From Mytilus edulis (lineage: Eukaryota; Mollusca; Bivalvia; Mytilida; Mytilidae): a stretch of 64,000 nt of DNA. The stretch is from positions 92,782,749 to 92,846,748 of the forward strand of contig NC_092344.1 in the NCBI RefSeq assembly GCF_963676685.1, read 5' to 3'. The position numbers and the translations under genes are program-made. The notes below the pieces were generated by a model. That model had not been told where the DNA came from. It ran no database searches and was given only the letters and a program-made list of their open reading frames with translations. Positions 56,193 through 64,000 of the stretch are shown here, piece by piece. Position 1 is the stretch's first letter; every line of letters starts with the position of its first letter.

Positions 56193-56538
56193 TATTAATA
56201 TGCATATATATATATACTTTTGTTTGTGTGTTGATCTATTTGTAGTTGCCTTAATTGTCTGTTTTTCTTCTTTAGGGAAATCTCATCCAGAACACGATGT
56301 TATTTTCCAATGTTACTGTTCCAGATCTGCATACATTTGGAACGGATATCGGTCATATTCCTAACAACCCACATATGTTGTTTGGAAGGACAATTTTTAT
56401 TTTTTTTTAAGAATAAAACGGATATTTTTCTTCTACATGCTTCATTTTTATTTTTGTTTATTTGTACATTATAATCTTAGTTATATATGTGTTGTTGATT
56501 TGTCTTTTCCCTAAAATTTTGGAGCTCCAAAATTAAAT
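56193..56538 (+). other. 3' non-coding stretch with a candidate small exon
   Basis: AT-rich. A second acceptor-like CTTCTTTAG ends at about 56275 and is followed by 44 open codons (reading NTMLFSNVTVPDLHTF, ending in TAA near 56410). I cannot assign it. A TA microsatellite lies near 56200. Confidence 0.35.
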
Positions 56539-56550
56539 GGAGTGGGGGAG
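56539..56550 (+). promoter_or_regulatory. Polypurine tract
   Basis: GGAGTGGGGGAG, the only such run in this AT-rich region, marks the start of the LTR at about 56551. Confidence 0.75.
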
Positions 56551-57640
56551 TATTATTATAGAGAGATTTTCTTTAAATGTTCTTCAAAGTTTGAAGTATA
56601 ATATAATCAGAGTTTAGTTTTACTTGTCCGGATAAATGACCATGTATAAAATTTTATTGACCATGTACAAATTTAGCCAGTGGGGTTTATGATGTGAATA
56701 AACACTTCATTCAGATAACTGAATGACCATGTTACATAAACACCATGACACATGTTACTTTTAAGTGTATTGGGGGAATTAAGACTTTTAATAAGGGTAA
56801 TGCATCGGTCACTTCAAAGTTGCAAAAGTTAAGTACCGACATTTATGACTTTATTTGAATAATGGGATAATTTCTCCGGGACTATATAAACAAATTTGTT
56901 CAGTTGGAATACTATCTGTTAATTCCAGCTGAACAGGATTTGTGTTTTTATTTAAAGGTTAGTAAACTTCACGCATTCTTTGTAGCAACTTAATCATTTA
57001 AATTGGGAAAGTATTTGTGGTTAAAAGTTTATTTTTTTAAATTCAATTATGGTTATACATGTGTTTTTATTTACTTTAAGAAGAGTGACAATATTAGTTA
57101 GTTATCTATTCACATGGTTAAAATACAATATAATGTAAAGTAATATTATTGATTTAATTGTCAAATACATTAAAGTATTTTATGTATTTCGTGTATATCA
57201 AATCTATGTATTGTTTTTAGAATTCAAAATCAAATTTAACATATTATTTAAAGTTTATAAAATGGCTTGAAATACTAATTAGATTTATTTTTCAGGTACC
57301 TTAATACTTAATTCATTTTCAGGGAATGAACAATATACATGAACAATAATTTTTACTATAGTACGAGAAACATTTCAGAGACAATAAAATGTGAATTGTG
57401 AATTTTGTGAAATATGTGAAAACTATAATCTGAAAATAGAAACAATGTACTCATTTAATTTAACGGAAAACTTAAATTGTTCAATATCATTTGATTTATT
57501 TACAACTTTATTGTATTTGTTAATTATTACTATTTCAATTTGTATTTTTAATTTGATGTTTAATATTGTATTATAATAATTAAAATAGATCTGTTAATTC
57601 CAGCTGAACAGGATTTGTGTTTTTATTTAAAGGTACTATT
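56551..57640 (+). repeat. LTR of the env-bearing Gypsy element (right boundary approximate)
   Basis: Begins TATTATTATAGAG after the polypurine tract. A TATA box TATATAA (56883-56889) and an initiator-like TCAGTT (56900-56905) suggest where RNA starts. AATAAA near 57384 could be the polyadenylation signal. A 46-bp segment beginning ATCTGTTAATTCC is repeated at 56914-56959 and 57589-57634. The first repeat ends in AAAGGTTAGT, a good 5' splice site. The second LTR lies outside the window, so the right end is a guess. A 61-codon open frame at 57391-57576 with one hydrophobic segment lacks support as a gene. Confidence 0.6.
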
Positions 57641-57824
57641 TCTGAAACCCTTGTGGTATGATCCAGTCCTAAACACATACAGCATAAAAACTACTGGTTA
57701 TCCGCCTATCACATAAAGCTTCATCCCACCTCTCTCTACACCAAGTCGAGTTATAGTCAAACCCCAAAAACAACACCAAAACCAACTATAAAAAGTGGTG
57801 CAGGACAAGAATCATTTCCGGTGG
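57641..57824 (+). other. Leader between LTR and gag
   Basis: About 180 bp. TGGTATGATCC at 57654 begins with TGG and might be the primer binding site, but I cannot match it to a tRNA. Confidence 0.35.
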
Positions 57825-59216
57825 ATGAAGCTTAGAAGTGGAAAGACAACCAGACGATCACGGAACAACAAGATGAATAACCTACAAGGATTCCACCCAT
57901 TATCGCCAGTTCCAGGAACCAAAGTTGGTGAAGGAACGATAGCAAAGGAAATCAAAACCATAACAGAAGAAGAAACGGAGGAAGCAAATCCAGACACGAG
58001 TGAAAACTTAATTCAACCGGAAGAACAGGGGGCTGCAGCGCCATTACCAAAAACAAAAGACACAGTAACAGGAGGTGCAGGAATAGAGTTTGGAAGCAAG
58101 ACTAAAAGTAATTATACATTTAATTTTGTACCTAATGTTACCAATGTACCACCAAAATTGAATTATAATTTTCCTACTGTAAGTCAGCCAACAACGTCTA
58201 CTGCTAATTATTCAAATTTCCCACCATTGATAAATTCAAATCCGGTTGTTAATCATCAACCATTAGTTCAGGCTGCAAGAATGCCTAATGTAATTTCCCT
58301 TACCAAATTTACAGAAAAACAATCAGCCAAGCAATGGTGGACATTATTTATGCAATGGGTTTTATACCATTCAATGACAGAAGCAGCGACTCTCGCAGCA
58401 TTTCCATTTCAGTTAGGAGACAATGTTTTACAATGGTATTTAAATTCAGACGACAGTATTCGTACGTCATTGAATAATTTAAAACAAGCTTTCTTAAAAA
58501 GATTTTCTCCTGACAAAACGTTATTTGATACAAATGTTTTATGTATTAAGCAAATACCGGGTGAAAATGTGGACGACTATGTTGCAAGGGTAATCAAACA
58601 AACTGCTGAATGTGACATACCGGCAAAAATGATTGTTGGTATTGCTATTCAGGGTTTACGAGGACCTCTTGCAAAAATAGTAATGCCACAGAAACCCAAA
58701 TCAATGGAAGAGTTGCGAGAAATGACTTTGTTGGCTGAAAAAACTATTAAATGTACTGAATCACCAGATGAATCACTTACAGCAACTATTGTAGGGATGC
58801 AAGCTGAAATCGCAAATTTATCTGAAAAATTAAGCGTGGCATCTTTGGCAGCCATTTCAACAATTAATAGAGGAGATTCTGGCAATTCACACAGACAAAA
58901 TAATTTTCAAAGTCAACCAAGAAATACCAATTCAAATTTTATTTGTTTTCGATGTAATAGACGAAATTGCGATATCAGCAGGTGTCCAGCTAAAAATAAG
59001 ATTTGTTATAATTGTAATAAGATAGGTCATTTTGGTTCGGCATGTAGATTAGGGCAACGATCAAATAGAGGTCAACAAAACATGAATCCAAGAATTACAA
59101 ATAATGCATTTCAAAGAAATCAAAATCATTATCCACAAACTTATCCTATTCAACAACAATCATACCCAGCTATTACATATGACCCGAATTATCAAAATCA
59201 GCATAATTCACGCTAG
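57825..59216 (+). CDS. gag: Gag polyprotein
   Basis: 463 residues from the ATG at 57825; the frame is open upstream only from GTG. Basic N-terminus (MKLRSGKTTRRSR), acidic stretch, N/P/T-rich linker, then a retrotransposon capsid region at about residues 160-315 (KQWWTLFMQWVLYHSM, DNVLQWYLNSDDS, FLKRFSPDKTLFD, GENVDDYVARVI). Two Cys knuckles follow: CFRCNRRNCDISRC (atypical, lacking the His) and CYNCNKIGHFGSAC (standard CCHC). The Q/N-rich end terminates in TAG (59214-59216) in frame with pol. Role: capsid assembly and genome packaging. Confidence 0.92.
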   Translation: MKLRSGKTTRRSRNNKMNNLQGFHPLSPVPGTKVGEGTIAKEIKTITEEETEEANPDTSENLIQPEEQGAAAPLPKTKDTVTGGAGIEFGSKTKSNYTFNFVPNVTNVPPKLNYNFPTVSQPTTSTANYSNFPPLINSNPVVNHQPLVQAARMPNVISLTKFTEKQSAKQWWTLFMQWVLYHSMTEAATLAAFPFQLGDNVLQWYLNSDDSIRTSLNNLKQAFLKRFSPDKTLFDTNVLCIKQIPGENVDDYVARVIKQTAECDIPAKMIVGIAIQGLRGPLAKIVMPQKPKSMEELREMTLLAEKTIKCTESPDESLTATIVGMQAEIANLSEKLSVASLAAISTINRGDSGNSHRQNNFQSQPRNTNSNFICFRCNRRNCDISRCPAKNKICYNCNKIGHFGSACRLGQRSNRGQQNMNPRITNNAFQRNQNHYPQTYPIQQQSYPAITYDPNYQNQHNSR

Positions 59217-59256
59217 GGGTACGCGCCTATCCTTGATAATAATTTTCGGGGTAGGC
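59214..59256 (+). promoter_or_regulatory. Candidate gag-pol readthrough signal: UAG-G plus stem-loop
   Basis: Gag ends in TAG followed by GGGTAC, and the same frame stays open into pol. Eight bases after the TAG comes a stem: GCCTATCC (59225-59232) pairs with GGGTAGGC (59249-59256), eight pairs including one G-U, with a 16-nt loop. UAG followed by G with a structure 8 nt downstream is the arrangement that drives readthrough in gammaretroviruses. Confidence 0.7.
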
Positions 59257-62200
59257 ACAAAGGCAGAATCGCGGATGTAAATTTAACATCATCAATTGAG
59301 ACAAAGAATAAGATAAACATTAAAATAGGCAATTCAAAAACCTCAGCTTTGATAGACACTGGGTCAGAATTAACATTAGCACATTCCGACTTCTTTTATA
59401 AAACTATTTTTTCGGATTACAAGTTAGAAAAGCCAGATTTTAATTTTATTAGAGGAGTAGGAGGTCGTCAATTAGTCTTATTGGGAAAAATAGTTCTACC
59501 AATTGCTATTGCTGATAAAAAGTTTACATTTCCTGTTCACATTGTACAAGGCTTGAACCATTCAGTTATAATAGGAATTGATTTTATGGAAAAATATGAT
59601 GTTTCATTGAATTTTTCAAAAAGAAATTTGTATATTGCGGAAACAGCTACAGTATGTACCATAAATGAAAACAAAGGTTTTGCAAGATCACAAAAGAACC
59701 TAAAGTTAAAGCCTCTACATCAAATTGATGTTCCAGTAAAAATTTCAAAATGTGTTGAAAATCAGGTTATATTATTGGAACCAGTAAAACAATTAGAAAA
59801 TGCTAATTTAATGGCAGCAAAATGTTTAGTTAAAGTTAAACGAGGAAGAGCTATGTTCAAACTTTGTAATCCTACTGACACTGAAATTTTTATCAGATAT
59901 AATACTATTTTAGCAACCATTTCCAATATAGATACATCTTGCATAATACCATTAGAACAAAATGAAGCTTCCGTAAATAATTTAGAGACATGTCGTGAAA
60001 AGGCAAACTTTGAAAAGACTCCAATTCACTTTGACTTATCAGATTCAGAATTAAATTCAGAACAAAAGAGGCAATTACAAGAATTTTTAAAAACGCAAAG
60101 GGATGTTTTTGCAACAAATCTTAAGGAATTGGGGAAATCAGACAGATATGCACATAAAATTGAAACTTTTGAATCTACTCCAATTAAAATGCCTTTTTAT
60201 AGACAAAATCCAGTAATGCAAAAAGAAATTGACAGACAAGTTAATGAATTAATAGAAGCAGGAATTGTAATTGAATCTAACAGTGAATATCATTCACCTG
60301 TAGTTTTAGTAAAAAAAGGAGACGGCACGTTTCGTTTTTGTTGTGATTATAGAAAAATCAATCTTCAGACACGCCCAATTTTTCATCCTCTACCCCGGCT
60401 AGAATCGGTATTTGACTGTCTAGCAGAATCAGAAGCTCACATTTTCAGTTCGTTTGATTTACATTCAGGATATTTTCAAATTCAGATTGACCCAGAAACA
60501 AGACACAAAACAGCTTTCATTACTAGAAATGGAATCTATGAATGGACGCGAATGCCAATGGGTCTGAAAAATAGTTGTGTGTCTTTTCAAATGATAATGA
60601 GTCAAATCTTAAGGGGGTTAAATTGGAAAAACGTACTAGTATACGTAGATGATATTCTCGTGTTCAGCAAAAATTTTGATGAACATCTACAACATCTCCG
60701 TCTTTTGTTCGATAGGTTAAGGGACGCAAACTTAACACTAAAGCCTTCAAAATGTAGCTTTGCCGTTAAACAAGTCAAATTCTTAGGACATATAGTTTCA
60801 AAGGAAGGCATTCAAGTCAATCCAGCAAAAACTAAAGCTATAAGTACCTATCCGGTTCCTAAAACCCAAACTCAACTACGATCTTTTCTTGGGGCAGCAA
60901 ATTATTATCGCAGATTTATAAACAATTTTTCTTCAATTACAAATCCACTCAATCAATTGTTAAGAAAGAATATCCCTTTTGAATGGACTTCAGAAACACA
61001 GGTAGCATTTGAAAAATTGAAACAGGCATTAGTAACAGCCCCAATATTAGTTCATGCAAAGATGAACAAACCTTTTCATGTTACTGCTGATGCATCAAAT
61101 AGTGCAATAGGATATTATCTGTCACAATTAGATGAAACAGGTAGAGAACATGTTATAGCATATGGGGGTAGATCTTTATCTAAGGTAGAAAGAAACTGGT
61201 CTACTTCAGATCTAGAATGTTTAGCTGTTTTAGAAGCGATTCGAGAACACAGGTCATATTTAACTGTGGAATTCACAGTTTTTACTGATCACAAGGCTTT
61301 GCAATATTTAATGCAGCAAAAACGCGTAACTGGACGGTTAGCGAGATGGGCTTTAGAACTTCAAGAGTTCAATTTTAAGATTGTACACAAACCTGGTAGG
61401 CAAAATGTAGTAGCAGATGCTCTAAGCCGTAGGCATTATGACAATGCAGAAATAAATGCATGTGTAGTAGAAAATGAACGTGTAGAAGTGCAGTTCTTTT
61501 ATGATAACACTCCAATCATTTCCTCCATCGAAACAAATCAGGTAGATGAAACTTTAAACGATTTGCCAGCCATCGGTAAATTACAAAAAGAGTGCCCAGA
61601 TATTAGAGATATATATTTATACAAAGAACAAAATCAGTTACCCAAAGAGGACAAAAGAAAAAGAAAAGTAATAGCTACATCTGAATATTATGATTTATGC
61701 AATGGGGTTTTGTACCATTGGTTTCAGAAAAGATTAAGAAAAGTAACAAAAGAAGAACGCTTGATACGACAAATCGTGTTACCTAAAGTTCTCCGGAAAG
61801 ATGCATTAAGAGCATTTCATGATAATGAGGTAGGGGGTGCCCATTTAGGTATTGAAAAAGTAATGGCGGCAATGAAAGAACGATATCATTGGGAACATAT
61901 GCACCAGGATGTATATGATTTTATACATTCTTGTGACAGATGTCAAAGAATAAAGAAAGACCAGCACATTCGACCACCTCCTTTAACATCAATGCCAATT
62001 GATGGTCCTTTTGAAAGATGGCATACTGATTTTCTTAAACTTTCAAAAACCAAACAAGGTTATCAGTACGTTTTATTAGTGGTAGATTCTTTTACAAGAT
62101 GGATAGAGGGGTTCCCAATGAAAAATCAAGAAGCAACAGAAGTTGCTAAGGTATTATTTGAACAAATATTTTCAAGATTTGGAGCACCATCTAAAATTGT

Positions 62201-63305
62201 CAGTGATTTAGGTAAACAATTTACATCAAATCTTATTCATGCTCTTTCTGAAATTTTTGACATTAAACAACATTTCACATCAGCTTATCATCCACAAACA
62301 AATAGCTTTTGCGAAAGAAACAATCGAACGTTAATTCAATCTTTAAGGGCATATTGTGATAAAGATCAAGAAAACTGGCCTGCAAAATTGCCAGGTATTT
62401 TAATGGCATTTAGAAATTCACCATGTACTCAGTCAACTGAACATTCACCTTATTTTTTGGTTTTTGGAAAAGAAATGCGATTACCTTTTGATGTCGCAAT
62501 AGAACCTAAAAATAATTTGCAAAAGAACGCCAAAGAATACATTAATGAGGTAATTGAAAATTTAAGAATTACAAGAGAAATTGCAAAAGAAAATGTAAAG
62601 ATAAGGCAAGAAAAAAGTAAAGAATACTATGATAGAAAAACCGCAGAACCTGAATTTAGACTTCATGATAAAGTGTTGTTGCGTCTGCATCGAACTCCAG
62701 TTGGGAAATCTCCAAAATTAATAGACAAATATGAAGGCCCGTACTATATTACAAAAATTGGACCAAATTATACCTTTAGATTACGCAAATGTAGTGATCA
62801 TAAAGAATTAAAGTCCGTGGTAAATGCAAGCCGACTTAAACATTATTCAAACCCGAGAAATCACAGAGCAGAAAAACCTGTGGAAGGGTTGGAAAAATTA
62901 AATGTTTCTTATAGCGAAACAGAAGATAATGCAAAAAGTAATGATTATCAAACTGCCGAAGAGCAGGAGTTACCTTCAGAGGAGGTAAACCAGGTCAATG
63001 ATACACAAAATGAAAATCGAGACCAAAATATAAGGGATAGTGGAAATGACGAATTAATAGATACTGTAGACGAAAATGAAATATATTTTCCAGTAGATAA
63101 ATTACTCAAGATAAATAATCGTAATGGTATACGTCATTTCTATGTTAAATGGTTAGATGGTTCCAAAACTTGGGAACCAGAGCAGAATTTACCTGAGACA
63201 GTAATTGAAGATTATTTTGTAACGCATACGCAGCAAGGCAAAGTAAGAAAACGTAAAAAGCCATCATTTATCAGAAAAGTTGAAAATAAACCTGAACATC
63301 AATAG
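59217..63305 (+). CDS. pol: Pol polyprotein: protease, RT, RNase H, integrase, chromodomain
   Basis: Open in the gag frame from just after the TAG; no ATG begins it, so expression by readthrough is likely. In order: aspartic protease IDTGSEL (near 59352), RT with FRFCCDYRKIN, FDLHSGYFQIQI and catalytic YVDD (60642-60653), RNase H (VTADASNSAIGYYL and VADALSRR), integrase HHCC zinc domain (HLGIEK... CDRC), and catalytic D,D,E at about 62028, 62205 and 62313 with D-E spacing of 35. The extreme C-terminus has a chromodomain-like stretch (FPVDKLLKI, HFYVKWLDGSKTWEPE, about 63080-63222). All key residues are present and there is no break, so the copy may be competent. Role: replication and integration. 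Confidence 0.94.
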   Translation, partial: GYAPILDNNFRGRHKGRIADVNLTSSIETKNKINIKIGNSKTSALIDTGSELTLAHSDFFYKTIFSDYKLEKPDFNFIRGVGGRQLVLLGKIVLPIAIADKKFTFPVHIVQGLNHSVIIGIDFMEKYDVSLNFSKRNLYIAETATVCTINENKGFARSQKNLKLKPLHQIDVPVKISKCVENQVILLEPVKQLENANLMAAKCLVKVKRGRAMFKLCNPTDTEIFIRYNTILATISNIDTSCIIPLEQNEASVNNLETCREKANFEKTPIHFDLSDSELNSEQKRQLQEFLKTQRDVFATNLKELGKSDRYAHKIETFESTPIKMPFYRQNPVMQKEIDRQVNELIEAGIVIESNSEYHSPVVLVKKGDGTFRFCCDYRKINLQTRPIFHPLPRLESVFDCLAESEAHIFSSFDLHSGYFQIQIDPETRHKTAFITRNGIYEWTRMPMGLKNSCVSFQMIMSQILRGLNWKNVLVYVDDILVFSKNFDEHLQHLRLLFDRLRDANLTLKPSKCSFAVKQVKFLGHIVSKEGIQVNPAKTKAISTYPVPKTQTQLRSFLGAANYYRRFINNFSSITNPLNQLLRKNIPFEWTSETQVAFEKLKQALVTAPILVHAKMNKPFHVTADASNSAIGYYLSQLDETGREHVIAYGGRSLSKVERNWSTSDLECLAVLEAIREHRSYLTVEFTVFTDHKALQYLMQQKRVTGRLARWALELQEFNFKIVHKPGRQNVVADALSRRHYDNAEINACVVENERVEVQFFYDNTPIISSIETNQVDETLNDLPAIGKLQKECPDIRDIYLYKEQNQLPKEDKRKRKVIATSEYYDLCNGVLYHWFQKRLRKVTKEERLIRQIVLPKVLRKDALRAFHDNEVGGAHLGIEKVMAAMKERYHWEHMHQDVYDFIHSCDRCQRIKKDQHIRPPPLTSMPIDGPFERWHTDFLKLSKTKQGYQYVLLVVDSFTRWIEGFPMKNQEATEVAKVLFEQIFSRFGAPSKIVSDLGKQFTSNLIHALSEIFDIKQHFTSAYHPQTNSFCERNNRTLIQSLRAYCDKDQENWPAKLPGILMAFRNSPCTQSTEHSPYFLVFGKEMRLPFDVAIEPKNNLQKNAKEYINEVIENLRITREIAKENVKIRQEKSKEYYDRKTAEPEFRLHDKVLLRLHRTPVGKSPKLIDKYEGPYYITKIGPNYTFRLRKCSDHKELKSVVNASRLKHYSNPRNHRAEKPVEGLEKLNVSYSETEDNAKSNDYQTAEEQELPSEEVNQVNDTQNENRDQNIRDSGNDELIDTVDENEIYFPVDKLLKINNRNGIRHFYVKWLDGSKTWEPEQNLPETVIEDYFVTHTQQGKVRKRKKPSFIRKVENKPEHQ

Positions 63306-63545
63306 TTACATAATAAGAGTATTTTCAAAATTGTAATTCTACTAGTGTAAGGTATGCTGTCCAACTTCATAGCTATATTTGTTTTAAATTTTTTTTTCTT
63401 AATCAAAACCTGCACAAAATTTTGTGGATTGGTCATAGTTTTTTTTTGTAACAGATTAGTCTGTTGTTTTAAAGTACTTGAGTTTTGTGCCTGATCAACA
63501 CATTACTCAAAAATGACTAAATCCACACATTTTTTTTTATTTTAG
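63306..63545 (+). other. pol-env gap with a candidate env 3' splice site
   Basis: 240 bp without coding potential, ending in a T-rich run and TTTTAG at 63545. Suggests env is expressed from a spliced RNA, with a donor such as AAAG/GTTAGT at about 56957. Confidence 0.6.
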
Positions 63546-64000
63546 GACAACCATGGGCAGCTACACTATACTGGTTGTTTATTTTGCTAATGACTCTTGT
63601 GACAATGTGTTCATCAATTAACACAGATTCAGGTTCAACTTTGAAAGTGGATGGTACGTTGCAACGTATTAATTACGGCACGGTTTTTAAAGATAATGGA
63701 CATATTATTATAAGTAATGAATATTGGCGACATACTTTTGAAGTTCCATTACCAACATTGCATTCTATACAACCATTTGTAAATACTTGTGGAAAAATTC
63801 CTGGCAACGCATGTAATAGTGTTAAAAGCATCATAACTAACATTAATATTATTCAACAAGAAACGAGGGCTAAAATTGCACATCTTTTTACTTTCATACA
63901 ATCACATATACCAATTATCAATATTAAAAAGAAATCAAAACGCGCATTGCTACCTTTCATTGGTAGTCTTTCAAAATCATTCTTTGGGACAGCTACAATG
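63546..64000 (+). CDS. env: Env glycoprotein, N-terminal part (cut by the window end)
   Basis: About 151 codons open from the splice acceptor to 64000, with no early Met in frame, so the start codon lies in an upstream exon. A hydrophobic segment near the start (YWLFILLMTLVTM) would serve as signal peptide. Two Cys and a possible glycosylation context follow. Basic KKKSKR at about 63926-63943 is a furin-like cleavage site, directly followed by a hydrophobic, Gly/Phe-rich stretch in the position of a fusion peptide. The layout resembles baculovirus F / errantivirus-type class I fusion proteins. Role: membrane fusion. Confidence 0.72.

Larger units (their letters stand above)
54815..57640 (+). 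mobile_element. 3' end of an env-bearing Gypsy-type element, truncated at the array boundary
   Basis: Order: env C-terminal part, SGNH-like ORF, short non-coding stretch, polypurine tract (56539-56550), LTR. The 5' side is missing and starts mid-env at the array edge. Because gag and pol of a like element follow directly after the LTR, the two appear to share one LTR, as produced by LTR-LTR recombination of tandem copies. That both belong to one family is inferred, since no segment is present in both within this window. Confidence 0.7.
57641..64000 (+). mobile_element. Env-bearing Gypsy/Metaviridae element, right copy (runs off the window)
   Basis: Leader, gag, UAG, pol in the same frame with a C-terminal chromodomain, an intron-like gap, then a spliced env exon cut by the window end. 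Gag and pol appear intact. Together with the LTR at 56551 this is a candidate full-length, recently active endogenous element. Confidence 0.88.

Noticed and set aside
57391-57576. 61-codon frame with a hydrophobic C-terminus inside the LTR region
   Set aside because: AT-rich sequence readily gives such frames; no homologue recognised and it overlaps the likely polyadenylation signal.

Overview
The window looks like repeat-dense nuclear DNA of a eukaryote, most likely a marine invertebrate and plausibly a bivalve mollusc. That guess rests on the AT-rich composition, the mix of retroelements (L1/Tx1-like LINE, DIRS/Ngaro-like YR element, env-bearing Gypsy/Metaviridae) and the style of their proteins; the species cannot be fixed from the sequence. 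I see no ordinary host protein-coding gene. Nearly every long reading frame belongs to a mobile element.

The backbone, from about 1075 to 54814, is one giant tandem array. The unit is normally 536 bp (535 bp at the left edge). Each unit carries one tRNA-Asn(GTT) gene of 74 nt on the minus strand, with internal A and B boxes and a T5 Pol III terminator just downstream. I count 67 copies. 62 are full length, two of which share a G26C change. Five are broken: one truncated by a LINE, one scrambled by internal repeats, two split by an insertion, and one with a base missing from the anticodon loop. Units at the left edge are divergent and the core is almost perfectly homogenised, as expected for concerted evolution. 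Block structure and higher-order duplications (about 4.1 and 4.2 kb) are visible.

The array acts as a landing pad. From left to right it holds: (a) a decayed LINE copy with ORF1 at 1-1074; (b) a nearly complete L1/Tx1-like LINE (2645-8456, minus strand) whose poly(A) end sits inside a tRNA-Asn gene; (c) a young LTR element without pol (9183-13901) that encodes a Gag with an N-terminal helix-hairpin-helix domain and, in the -1 frame, a protein resembling the N-terminal lobe of the tRNA 2'-phosphotransferase Tpt1/KptA; (d) a complete DIRS/Ngaro-like tyrosine-recombinase retrotransposon with split direct repeats (14805-19183) inserted without target duplication 43 bp upstream of a tRNA-Asn gene; (e) two almost identical 1.55 kb poly(A) elements with a single 307-aa ORF (31630-33176 and 35873-37420). 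The latter are inserted at exactly the same tRNA position as the LINE and flanked by a 16-bp duplication that ends at the anticodon.

At 54814 the array stops abruptly against the 3' part of an env-bearing Gypsy-type element: env C-terminus, an SGNH-hydrolase-like accessory ORF, polypurine tract and LTR. The same LTR then appears to serve a second copy running off the right edge: gag, pol (protease, RT, RNase H, integrase, chromodomain) and the 5' part of env. Gag and pol are in one frame, separated only by a UAG codon followed by G and a stem-loop, which suggests stop-codon readthrough. The strongest leads are the tRNA-Asn-specific LINE/non-autonomous pair and the Tpt1-like plus helix-hairpin-helix domains captured by the LTR element.
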